DNA from: an uncultured Eubacteriales bacterium | Lineage (GTDB): Bacteria > Bacillota > Clostridia > Oscillospirales > Acutalibacteraceae | DNA: 64,000 nt | Direction of reading: 5' to 3' | Assembly (NCBI GenBank): GCA_900315255.1 | Contig: OMYH01000006.1 | Span: 41,457-105,456, forward strand | Shown: piece after piece, positions 1 to 7,417 of the stretch | How positions within the stretch are numbered: the first letter of the stretch is position 1 | Layout of the letters: each line of letters starts with the position of its first letter | Made by a program: the position numbers and the translations under genes | The notes under the pieces: generated by a model | Told to the model about the DNA's origin: nothing | The model's input: only the letters and a program-made list of their open reading frames with translations | Databases searched by the model: none

Positions 1-2
1 CG

Positions 3-1067
3 GCAGGCTCGGCTTGCGGCACGATATCAGATCTGACAAAGTTTGCGAGAGCTTTCTTGACCGACAGCAAGGATTGCCCTCTTTTTGAAAAGGATGATAC
101 TCTTGACCTGATGCTATCTCCCTCATGGACATTTTGCGATGGATCGCCGAGAATATGTCACGGTTTTTTCTATACGCTGTACGGTGACGGACTTTACGGA
201 CACGGTGGAAACACCATGTGTTGTTCTTCTGATCTGCAGCTTGATATCACAAATAAGACAGGTTACGTTATGATGATAAACACTCAGAGTGACCGTGTTT
301 ATACAAAGGTCCTCTCCGAACTGCTGTACGGAGCAAAAGAAATACCTGTAGAAACCGGCTTTAAGACGGTCGATATTTCAGGACATTATAAGTTCGGACG
401 AAGCTGCGGTGGTGTAGGTATGCTAAGAGTCGCCAGCCCCATCGAGGATCCCCTCACTATTTCTAAGGACGGGGACAGCTTCACGGGTTCAAACGGAATA
501 GCTAAGATCGAACAGATTTCCGATACATTTTTAGAAGTCACTCTTCTCAACAACACAAAGCGTTACTACGCTATGAAAAAAGACGAAGCCGGAAATCTGA
601 TCCTGCTTGAATCATATCAGGGTATAGACATAACAAAGATCAGTAATGCAGAATTTTATACCGAATGGATAATGCTTATCCTGTTATTACTTTCAATAGC
701 TGTGCCTGCTGTTTTATTCTTTTTGCATATTATACGTTTGAGAAAATATAAGGGTACGGATATCTTTAAGTTTAAGAAGACCGAAATGCTTGCGACTCTT
801 ATGTCATTTATTCTCTTGATCGAAGCCGCAGCTATAACTTTGTTCTTCCGATCGTTCTTCTATGGCGGAAAAGCGATATATGCAGCAGCCGCCGTATCAT
901 TATGTGCAGTTACTCTTATAGAAGCATTTCTGCTGGTGCGGTGCAGATTATATAACAAATCAGAAAAGCCTCAAAAAATGATCCTGCTCAATATCGAAAC
1001 GATATGTTGTGTTCTTACAATAATTTGTATTGTATACTGGAGATTGTTCCAGTGGTGGGGCTTCTGA
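3..1067 (+). CDS. Membrane-anchored beta-lactamase-family serine hydrolase (3' part only)
   Basis: The frame is open to the left edge, so the gene begins outside the window; the first in-frame TTG (position 57) lies inside a conserved stretch and is not the start. The visible N-terminal part reads AGSACGTISDLTKFARAF, typical of the late part of class C beta-lactamase/PBP4* domains, followed by GHGGNT, the usual H/K-x-G triad region of that fold. The catalytic SxxK and YxN motifs must lie upstream. After about residue 215 there are four hydrophobic segments, so the enzyme domain is tethered by a C-terminal multi-pass membrane region. Such proteins hydrolyse or remodel peptidoglycan-like peptides or esters; the substrate is unknown. 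The next gene starts 21 bases downstream and is probably co-transcribed. Confidence 0.75.
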   Translation, partial: AGSACGTISDLTKFARAFLTDSKDCPLFEKDDTLDLMLSPSWTFCDGSPRICHGFFYTLYGDGLYGHGGNTMCCSSDLQLDITNKTGYVMMINTQSDRVYTKVLSELLYGAKEIPVETGFKTVDISGHYKFGRSCGGVGMLRVASPIEDPLTISKDGDSFTGSNGIAKIEQISDTFLEVTLLNNTKRYYAMKKDEAGNLILLESYQGIDITKISNAEFYTEWIMLILLLLSIAVPAVLFFLHIIRLRKYKGTDIFKFKKTEMLATLMSFILLIEAAAITLFFRSFFYGGKAIYAAAAVSLCAVTLIEAFLLVRCRLYNKSEKPQKMILLNIETICCVLTIICIVYWRLFQWWGF

Positions 1068-1088
1068 TCTATTAAGGGGTGAATAATT

Positions 1089-2195
1089 ATGTCAAAAGTC
1101 AAAAAAATCATTAAAGCGATAGGCATTGTTCTGCTAAGTATTCTGATACTATGCGTATTGTTTATAATAGTGTCCTTGATAAATCATAAGGTAAGGTCAG
1201 CAAAGGAATGGGCGTTACTTGAGGAAAAGGGATATATAAACCTCGTTGAGGCGCAGGATTATAGGCTGAATGCGCCATATTGGGGCAATCCCGAAGGGAA
1301 ACACACGATAGTTTGTCTTTCAGGTATGGGTATAGATAACTGTTCATTGACGATGAGAAAGATCACAATAGATGTTGAGGACGATAATCTGATCATATGC
1401 TTAGACCGTGCAGGATACGGACTAAGCGATGACACCAAGGAAGATCAGACCTGTGAACGTATAGTAGAAAAATACCGCACTGCTCTTAAAAACGGCGGCT
1501 TTGAAGGTCCGTATATCATTATGGCACATTCAATGGCGGGAGTATACACAACATACTGGGAAAGTGTTTACCCTGATGAGATAGAGGGAATACTGTTTCT
1601 TGATAGTACTCCTGTTCTTGAAGGAAATTTTTTTGCGGAAGATGAAAATCAGAAGATGGGTAAAGTCACGGAATTCCTGTATACACTTTCGTGCGATGTC
1701 GGGTTAGATCGTTTCTTTCCCAATGTTTATTGGTCGGTATTACCCGAAACGTATACCGAGGAGGAACAGACCATACATACGGCACTCTATGCAAACAGCA
1801 GTCAGACTCATGCGCTTATCTCCGAGACGAATAACGTGAATGATGCGTGCCGGACTGCATATGATAACCTGAAGACTACAGATATTCCAAAAACATATAT
1901 CGGCAGCAGCTATAATTTTGAAACGCTCGACGACTTAAAGCAGTTTATCGAAGTGTACAATTCCGATATGCGACGCCAGGGAAAACCCGAAGATAACAAG
2001 ACAGATGAACAGTACGAAAATATGCTCCCGGGATTTCAGGATTTCTGGCAAGCAAACTATGTTCCGTATATCGAATCTCTCGGAAACTGCGAAATAATAG
2101 CTATCCCTTCAGGACATTTGACTTACCAGAATTGTCCCGACGAAGTCGGCGAGGTACTCTCTGACTTGATTGAAAAGGTTGAAAAAGGGGAGTAA
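1089..2195 (+). CDS. Membrane-anchored alpha/beta hydrolase
   Basis: This is a 368-residue protein with one N-terminal membrane helix (about residues 7-29) and an alpha/beta-hydrolase domain outside the membrane. The oxyanion/strand region CLSGMG is followed by LDRAGYGLSD and the nucleophile elbow AHSMAG, with Ser148 as likely nucleophile (A-x-S-x-A in place of G-x-S-x-G). SGHLTY near the end supplies the likely catalytic His343. The start is an ATG preceded by AAGGGGTG at good spacing. It follows the beta-lactamase-family gene by 21 bases in the same direction, so the pair may act on the same cell-surface or imported ester or amide. The substrate cannot be read from the sequence. Confidence 0.75.
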   Translation: MSKVKKIIKAIGIVLLSILILCVLFIIVSLINHKVRSAKEWALLEEKGYINLVEAQDYRLNAPYWGNPEGKHTIVCLSGMGIDNCSLTMRKITIDVEDDNLIICLDRAGYGLSDDTKEDQTCERIVEKYRTALKNGGFEGPYIIMAHSMAGVYTTYWESVYPDEIEGILFLDSTPVLEGNFFAEDENQKMGKVTEFLYTLSCDVGLDRFFPNVYWSVLPETYTEEEQTIHTALYANSSQTHALISETNNVNDACRTAYDNLKTTDIPKTYIGSSYNFETLDDLKQFIEVYNSDMRRQGKPEDNKTDEQYENMLPGFQDFWQANYVPYIESLGNCEIIAIPSGHLTYQNCPDEVGEVLSDLIEKVEKGE

Positions 2196-2351
2196 AGTCA
2201 ATTAATTATGTGTCTTCATTAGGAGTATGAATAATAAAATGAAGTACAATGTCGGGTATAAATAATACGCTTCGTAATTCAGAGTATAGTCGCAGAGCTA
2301 TTAAAATAATAAAGAGTGACAACGCATAATCAATAAAGTATAATCATATTC

Positions 2352-2390
2352 TGCCATTGAGGATCTTCTCGGATTCTCATGGCATTTTTT
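2352..2390 (+). terminator. Rho-independent terminator after the hydrolase genes
   Basis: TGCCAT at 2352 pairs with ATGGCA ending at 2384. The inner stem GAGGATC/GATTCTC contains one bulge and one mismatch, and a run of six T follows (2385-2390). Confidence 0.75.
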
Positions 2391-2444
2391 ATGTAACGGC
2401 CTTGCGATAATCTTTCCTTATCACCGGTGATAAATCATAATGAA

Positions 2445-2473
2445 TTTACAAATAATACCGCCTGTGATATAAT
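2445..2473 (+). promoter_or_regulatory. SigA-type promoter
   Basis: TTTACA (2445-2450), a 17-base spacer and a perfect TATAAT (2468-2473). It precedes the small decayed ORF and is the best candidate promoter for the downstream metY-cysK genes. Confidence 0.7.
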
Positions 2474-2505
2474 ATAGACAATCCAAACAAACGGAGGTGC
2501 AAGTG

Positions 2506-2734
2506 ATGTACGGAAAGATCAACGACATAGAAAACGACTTCATGTTTTATCGAATGCGATACTCTCGGGCATATACAAAAAGAAGAGTATGCGGCCGTGC
2601 CGCAATGCTCCTCAATATGATACGATGTTGATGCTGTAATGCAAATTCATACTTTATGTGCCCGGGAGATCGATAATATCTATCAGGCTATTCAAACATA
2701 TTTAAGGAATTACAAAAGGAGAATACGATCATGA
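2506..2734 (+). pseudogene. Decayed small ORF ahead of metY
   Basis: An ATG at 2506 with a good ribosome site (ACGGAGGTG) opens a 41-codon frame, MYGKINDIENDFMFYR and onward, which stops at 2631. A different frame then reads as protein-like sequence (KEEYAAVPQCSSI, one TGA at 2618-2620, then DAVMQIHTLCAREIDNIYQA) and ends with a TGA at 2732-2734 that overlaps the metY start as ATGA. This looks like one small gene of about 75 codons, formerly coupled to metY, broken by one frameshift and one stop. I do not recognise the family. The alternative is a genuine 41-residue peptide (2506-2631) followed by a leader. Confidence 0.45.
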
Positions 2735-4014
2735 GCAATTATAGATTTGAAACATTACAGTTACACGTTGGACAGGAACAGGCAGACCCGGCAACAGATT
2801 CACGAGCAGTTCCGATATATCAGACTACATCTTACGTTTTCCATAACAGCAAGCACGCAGCAGACCGTTTCGGACTTGCAGACCCGGGAAACATCTACGG
2901 CAGACTTACGAACACCACACAGGAGGTTCTTGAAAAGAGGATAGCTGCTCTTGAAGGAGGCAGTGCAGCCCTGGCAGTATCCTCGGGAGCAGCGGCGATC
3001 AGCTACACGATCGAAGCTCTTGCGGCAAACGGCGGGCACATAGTAGCTCAGAAGACTATCTACGGCGGAACATTCAATCTTTTAGCGCACACTCTTCCTC
3101 AGTACGGTATTACAACTACTTTTGTGAACATACATGATCTTGCCGAGGTAGAAGATTCCATCACAGATAATACGAGAGCGATCTTCCTTGAAACTCTCGG
3201 CAACCCGAATAGCGACATTCCAGATATAGACGCAGTATCGCAGATCGCTCACAAGCACGGAATACCTGTAGTTATAGACAATACATTTGGTACACCTTAC
3301 CTTATTCGTCCGATTGAGCATGGTGCAGATATCGTAGTACACTCTGCAACAAAGTTTCTCGGAGGTCACGGCACTACTCTCGGCGGCATAATCGTAGAAT
3401 CAGGAAAGTTTGACTGGAGCGCAGGCGGAAAATATCCGATTATCGCAGCTCCGAACCCGAGCTATCATGGTGTTTCATTCTATGAAGCTGTAGGACCGGC
3501 TGCTTTTGTAACTTACATTCGTGCAATACTTCTTCGTGATACAGGCGCAGCGATTTCACCTTTCAACGCCTTTCTTTTGCTTCAGGGTGTGGAAACACTG
3601 TCACTTCGCCTTGAAAGACACGCTGAAAATACGAAAAAGGTAGTTGAATATCTCAACGGTCATCCTCTGGTTGAAAAGGTCAATCATCCGTCGCTCAAGG
3701 ATCACCCGGATCACGCTTTGTACGAGAGATATTTCCCGAACGGAGGCGGCTCGATCTTTACGTTTGACATCAAGGGCGGCAGGGAAGAAGCTTGGAGTTT
3801 CATTGATAATCTGAAAATCTTCTCTCTTCTTGCAAATGTTGCCGATGTAAAGAGCCTCGTTATTCATCCCGCATCAACAACGCACTCGCAGCTGTCAGAC
3901 GAGGAGCTTTTGGATCAGGGTATCAGACAGAGTACGATTAGACTTTCAATCGGTACCGAGCATATAGATGATATTATCGCAGACCTTGAAAACGGTTTTG
4001 CTGCATTAGCATAA
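2731..4014 (+). CDS. metY: O-acetylhomoserine aminocarboxypropyltransferase (sulfhydrylase)
   Basis: This 427-residue PLP enzyme of the Cys/Met metabolism family converts O-acetylhomoserine plus sulfide to homocysteine in the cytoplasm. The N-terminus [20 protein letters not shown] and the YGRLTNTT motif are characteristic of MetY. The PLP lysine is Lys208 in [11 protein letters not shown], and the C-terminal SxHxQL motif reads [11 protein letters not shown]. Length matches the family (about 425-430). The ribosome site AAAGGAG precedes ATG. It is followed after 29 bases by cysK, so the two form a sulfide-assimilation pair. Confidence 0.93.
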   Translation: MSNYRFETLQLHVGQEQADPATDSRAVPIYQTTSYVFHNSKHAADRFGLADPGNIYGRLTNTTQEVLEKRIAALEGGSAALAVSSGAAAISYTIEALAANGGHIVAQKTIYGGTFNLLAHTLPQYGITTTFVNIHDLAEVEDSITDNTRAIFLETLGNPNSDIPDIDAVSQIAHKHGIPVVIDNTFGTPYLIRPIEHGADIVVHSATKFLGGHGTTLGGIIVESGKFDWSAGGKYPIIAAPNPSYHGVSFYEAVGPAAFVTYIRAILLRDTGAAISPFNAFLLLQGVETLSLRLERHAENTKKVVEYLNGHPLVEKVNHPSLKDHPDHALYERYFPNGGGSIFTFDIKGGREEAWSFIDNLKIFSLLANVADVKSLVIHPASTTHSQLSDEELLDQGIRQSTIRLSIGTEHIDDIIADLENGFAALA

Positions 4015-4043
4015 ATTATATTTTTGAAAGGACGGTTTTTGTT

Positions 4044-4976
4044 ATGTCAAAGATTTACAAAGGAACTTTGGAACTCATAGGAAATACACCTTTAGTCGAG
4101 GTAGTAAATATAGAGAAGGAACTCGGTCTTGAAGCAACTGTACTCGTTAAGCTGGAATACTTCAATCCGGCAGGCAGCGTTAAAGATCGTATCGCTAAAT
4201 CTATGATCGAAGACGCTGAGGCGAAGGGGCTGTTAAGGGAAGGCTCTGTTATAATAGAACCGACTTCGGGTAATACGGGCATAGGTCTTGCAGCTATTGC
4301 AGCTGCAAAGGGCTATCGGGTAATACTGACAATGCCCGAAACGATGAGCGTGGAACGCCGCAATATTCTGAAAGCCTACGGTGCAGAGTTAGTCCTCACA
4401 GAAGGGGCAAAGGGCATGAAGGGTGCTATCGCAAAGGCAGAGGAGCTTGCAAAGGAGATCCCTGACAGCTTTATTCCCGGACAATTCGTTAACCCTGCAA
4501 ATCCGACTGCTCATAAGGCAACAACAGGTCCCGAGATCTGGAGAGATACAGACGGAAAGGTCGATATTTTCATAGCAGGAGTCGGCACGGGCGGTACTGT
4601 TACCGGCGTGGGAGAGTATCTCAAGGAGCAGAACCCGAACGTTAAGATAGTAGCATTGGAGCCGGAGGATTCTCCTGTTTTATCCGAGGGCAGAGCAGGT
4701 GCGCATAAGATACAGGGTATCGGCGCAGGTTTTGTTCCTGATGTATTGAACACGAAGGTATATGACGAGGTGTTCAAGGCGTCGGGTAAGGATTCTTTTG
4801 AAACAGCAAAGCTTCTTGCGAAAAAAGAGGGTATTTCTGTAGGTATCTCTTCGGGAGCTTCACTTTTCGGAGCTATAACTCTCGCCAAAAAGCCGGAAAA
4901 TAAGGGCAAGGTAATAGTAGCATTACTTCCCGACAGCGGCGACAGATATTATTCAACGCCATTGTTTACCGAATAA
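4044..4976 (+). CDS. cysK: Cysteine synthase A (O-acetylserine sulfhydrylase)
   Basis: This 310-residue PLP enzyme makes L-cysteine from O-acetylserine and sulfide. The PLP lysine is Lys47 in PAGSVKDR, the substrate loop TSGNTG follows, and the phosphate-binding loop is GVGTGGT. ISSGAS near the C-terminus is also conserved. The ATG follows a GAAAGGACGG ribosome site. A clear terminator ends the metY-cysK unit immediately downstream. Confidence 0.95.
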   Translation: MSKIYKGTLELIGNTPLVEVVNIEKELGLEATVLVKLEYFNPAGSVKDRIAKSMIEDAEAKGLLREGSVIIEPTSGNTGIGLAAIAAAKGYRVILTMPETMSVERRNILKAYGAELVLTEGAKGMKGAIAKAEELAKEIPDSFIPGQFVNPANPTAHKATTGPEIWRDTDGKVDIFIAGVGTGGTVTGVGEYLKEQNPNVKIVALEPEDSPVLSEGRAGAHKIQGIGAGFVPDVLNTKVYDEVFKASGKDSFETAKLLAKKEGISVGISSGASLFGAITLAKKPENKGKVIVALLPDSGDRYYSTPLFTE

Positions 4977-4985
4977 ATTCATCAT

Positions 4986-5019
4986 ACTCCGATCGTTACA
5001 CATATGGTCGGAGTTTTTT
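4986..5019 (+). terminator. Rho-independent terminator after cysK
   Basis: The stem ACTCCGA (4986-4992) pairs with TCGGAGT (5008-5014), followed by six T (5014-5019). Confidence 0.85.
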
Positions 5020-5044
5020 GCATATGATCGGAAAAAATTTAGTA

Positions 5045-5073
5045 TTGCATTATATCAGAAAAAGTGGTAAGAT
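5045..5073 (+). promoter_or_regulatory. Promoter of the prephenate dehydratase-like lipoprotein gene
   Basis: TTGCAT (5045-5050), a 17-base spacer and TAAGAT (5068-5073), with a TGG extension just upstream of the -10 element. Confidence 0.6.
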
Positions 5074-5140
5074 TTATACATCTGCAAAATACGAGCAGAT
5101 CAGGATTCAATAATATCGCACAAACACGCGGAGGCTAAAT

Positions 5141-6136
5141 ATGTCACAGGAAGTAAAGAAACTATTATCATTTATATTATCCTGCATCATAATCACAGCT
5201 ATTTCGGGATGCAGCGGATCAACGACAAGCAGCACAAGCGAATCATCAATTTTGCCTGAAGCTTCACAGAACACTTCCGAGGAAAATGTCAATAAAGGCA
5301 TTTCTGAATTTCCGAAGAATGCGAAGGTCAGCTACCTCGGACCTCAAGGAACATACACCGAAGAGGCAACGCTATTTTTCTTTGGTGATGATACAGTCAT
5401 GCTGCCCGAAGTTACAGTTGAAGAAGCAATCGAGGACGTTTTATCCGAGACGTCCGATTATGCAGTAATACCTCAGGAAAACACTATCGGAGGCGCAGTA
5501 ACCAATTATGTTGACGCACTTCTTTCATGCGATGATGTTTATATTGTAGGAGAGGTCGTTTTGCCTATCAGTCAGACCCTTCTCGGTGTTCCTGGCGCTT
5601 CACTCAATGATATAAAAATCGTTTATTCTCATGCTCAGGGGATAAAGCAAAGCGAACAGTGGCGCAAAGAGAACCTTCCCGATGCTGTGCCCGAAGAAAC
5701 AGACAGCACAGCAGCAGCTGCTGCTTATGTTGCCGAATCAAATGACAGATCATTCGCTGCGATCGCCGCTCCCGGTGCTGCTAAGCTTTACGGACTTGAA
5801 GTTTTGGCGGAGAATGTTCAGATCACCGATGCAAACAAAACAAGATTTTATGTGTTATCAAAGAAACCTCAGGACAACTTTGCGCACACTAAAGCCGTTT
5901 TTGCAGCTTGCCTTACCGCTGATAAGATAGATGACGTCATTGTCGAGATACACAATTCGGGATTGGAGCTGGTCACGATACATGATCGGCCCGAGGGGAG
6001 TATGCTCGGGAAATACAACTATATCATTGAAACGGAAAATGAAAACGGAATTTCGAGTTCGATAACCGATAAAATCGCATCGCTTGAAGGTGTAAGATTA
6101 TTAGGCTGCTTTGACGCAGTATTAAGGAACCACTGA
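5141..6136 (+). CDS. Lipoprotein with prephenate dehydratase and ACT-like domains
   Basis: The 331-residue product starts with a lipoprotein signal: basic QEVKK, a hydrophobic stretch, and lipobox ISGC with Cys24. A Ser/Thr-rich linker (25-60) follows. Residues 65-245 match prephenate dehydratase: VSYLGPQGTYTEEA at the start, PQENTIGGAV, and the catalytic TRF motif at 234-236. Residues 250-328 look like the ACT domain, but the phenylalanine-binding ESRP motif is degenerate (HDRP). Classical PheA is cytosolic, so an exported form is unusual. It may act on prephenate outside the membrane, or the fold, which resembles type II periplasmic binding proteins, may now bind a ligand. GGAGG precedes ATG at good spacing. 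The last four residues (LRNH) and the stop codon come from the inserted repeat at 6122. Confidence 0.8.
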   Translation: MSQEVKKLLSFILSCIIITAISGCSGSTTSSTSESSILPEASQNTSEENVNKGISEFPKNAKVSYLGPQGTYTEEATLFFFGDDTVMLPEVTVEEAIEDVLSETSDYAVIPQENTIGGAVTNYVDALLSCDDVYIVGEVVLPISQTLLGVPGASLNDIKIVYSHAQGIKQSEQWRKENLPDAVPEETDSTAAAAAYVAESNDRSFAAIAAPGAAKLYGLEVLAENVQITDANKTRFYVLSKKPQDNFAHTKAVFAACLTADKIDDVIVEIHNSGLELVTIHDRPEGSMLGKYNYIIETENENGISSSITDKIASLEGVRLLGCFDAVLRNH

Positions 6137-6310
6137 TTAAATCACGTCCTTCGGACTGAGCACCAAATTTGCTTGCATCTTTAGTCTCGCCTGCCGGCTC
6201 GATCGGTGCTTCTGCTGCAATACGTCAGTATTCCTGCGGATTTTTCGCACAATTTGCCTAAAAATCTGACGGCGCAACTTCGGCACTCGATTTAATCAGT
6301 GTCTCCTTAA
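6122..6310. mobile_element. MITE-like element, full-length copy (189 bp)
   Basis: The ends are 22-bp inverted repeats (6122-6143 and 6289-6310), identical at 20 of 22 positions and beginning with TTAAGGA; each includes CACTGATTAAATC. No ORF lies inside. The 92 bases at the right end recur in inverted orientation at 18844-18935. The outer TTAA on both sides may be the target duplication. The left end supplies the last codons and stop of the upstream lipoprotein gene. No transposase for it is seen in the window, so it would need mobilisation in trans. Confidence 0.8.
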
Positions 6311-6340
6311 AATAATACTATTACTTTTGGAGGTCTTTTT

Positions 6341-7354
6341 ATGAACAGAAAACTTAGAACTATTCTTTGCGGATTATTGTCCGCAGCGATGATTACTGCT
6401 GTAATTCTGCCCTTGTCGGGCTGCGAAAAGAAGGACGAAGGTTCTTCTCAGACTGCTCCCGGGGATGCTGTGGAATCATCTGCCGAGGTATCGGAGACAG
6501 TGTCTGAAACAATCTCCGAGGCATCTGCTGCAAATGAAGTGAAGGGTGATCTTCAGGGTGTACTGGATTCTCTTAAGAAAGAGGACTCCAGCTATAGCGA
6601 ATATAAGTCGTTTTTCACGACTGCCGAATTCACAGAAGAGATTAAGGACAACAAGCTCGTCATCACGATAAAGGGTGAGGGAGAGTATGATCCAAACGGT
6701 ACATGGGAGTTCGTTCAGGATGGTGATTACCTCACATATCAGGATAAGGACACCGAAGATTACGTTGGTGTGGTACTCTTCATGGATATGGCGCAGGCTG
6801 TGGCAGATTCTCTCGGCATGGACAAGGAGCTCATGTCGGGGTATCTCAACGGTATCACCGCTATGGAAATTGAGAGTGACAAATTTGTTTTAACAAAGAA
6901 CGATGACGGCACTAACAGCTACAAGTTATACATGGCAGCGCCATTTGAGATGAAAGAACTTGACGATATCTATATTGGCGGGACATTGCTTGAGGACGTT
7001 GAGCCTCTAACCGATGAACATCGCAGTCAGACATTCAGTGTCGGCAAGATCGCTGCGATCATGAACGGTGATAAGAGCGGCGTTAAAATCCTTATCAGAG
7101 AATATGGCGAGCTTGACGACCTTGCGGTTAAGTCTGTTGTGAATATATTCAATGCCTTCCAACCAGACGGATACGAGAGCTTTGCCGAGAACTTCACTGC
7201 ATTTGAAGATGTTACTACCGATGAGTATACCGTAAAAAAGAATGCAGATGAAGCCGACATTACAGAATACTTCCAGGAGAAGAAAGACGGCTATTCCTAC
7301 GGCTGCATAATCATTGGAAAAGAAGAAGCCGAGGAAGAGTTTGATATTGAATAA
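6341..7354 (+). CDS. Lipoprotein of unknown function
   Basis: This 337-residue protein has a clear lipoprotein signal: MNRKLR, a hydrophobic core and lipobox LSGC with Cys28. A Ser/Glu-rich linker follows (about 30-70). The rest is an acidic alternating-strand domain (residues 75-337) with no family I can name. It has no second membrane segment, so it should be anchored on the outer face of the membrane. TTTGGAGG precedes the ATG. It lies just after the 189-bp inserted repeat and ends at a strong terminator, so it is probably expressed on its own or by read-through from the preceding gene. Confidence 0.75.
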   Translation: MNRKLRTILCGLLSAAMITAVILPLSGCEKKDEGSSQTAPGDAVESSAEVSETVSETISEASAANEVKGDLQGVLDSLKKEDSSYSEYKSFFTTAEFTEEIKDNKLVITIKGEGEYDPNGTWEFVQDGDYLTYQDKDTEDYVGVVLFMDMAQAVADSLGMDKELMSGYLNGITAMEIESDKFVLTKNDDGTNSYKLYMAAPFEMKELDDIYIGGTLLEDVEPLTDEHRSQTFSVGKIAAIMNGDKSGVKILIREYGELDDLAVKSVVNIFNAFQPDGYESFAENFTAFEDVTTDEYTVKKNADEADITEYFQEKKDGYSYGCIIIGKEEAEEEFDIE

Positions 7355-7379
7355 TTTTTTTGCTCATACAAATTACTAA

Positions 7380-7410
7380 GCAGGAGTCTTTTCGGACTCC
7401 TGCCTTTTTT
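7380..7410 (+). terminator. Rho-independent terminator
   Basis: GCAGGAGTC (7380-7388) pairs with GACTCCTGC (7395-7403) around a 6-base loop, followed by T at 7405-7410. It ends the plus-strand lipoprotein gene, facing the convergent dockerin gene. Confidence 0.9.
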
Positions 7411-7417
7411 GTGTTTG

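Larger units (their letters stand above)
2196..2505. other. Intergenic region without a gene
   Basis: This AT-rich spacer separates the hydrolase pair from the sulfur genes. It holds a terminator (2352-2390) and a promoter (2445-2473), listed separately. I see no RNA gene and no recognisable SAM or T-box riboswitch core upstream of metY. Confidence 0.5.

Noticed and set aside
2196..2730. SAM or T-box riboswitch upstream of metY-cysK
   Set aside because: I found no T-box motif or SAM-I core; the terminator at 2352 fits the end of the hydrolase transcript.
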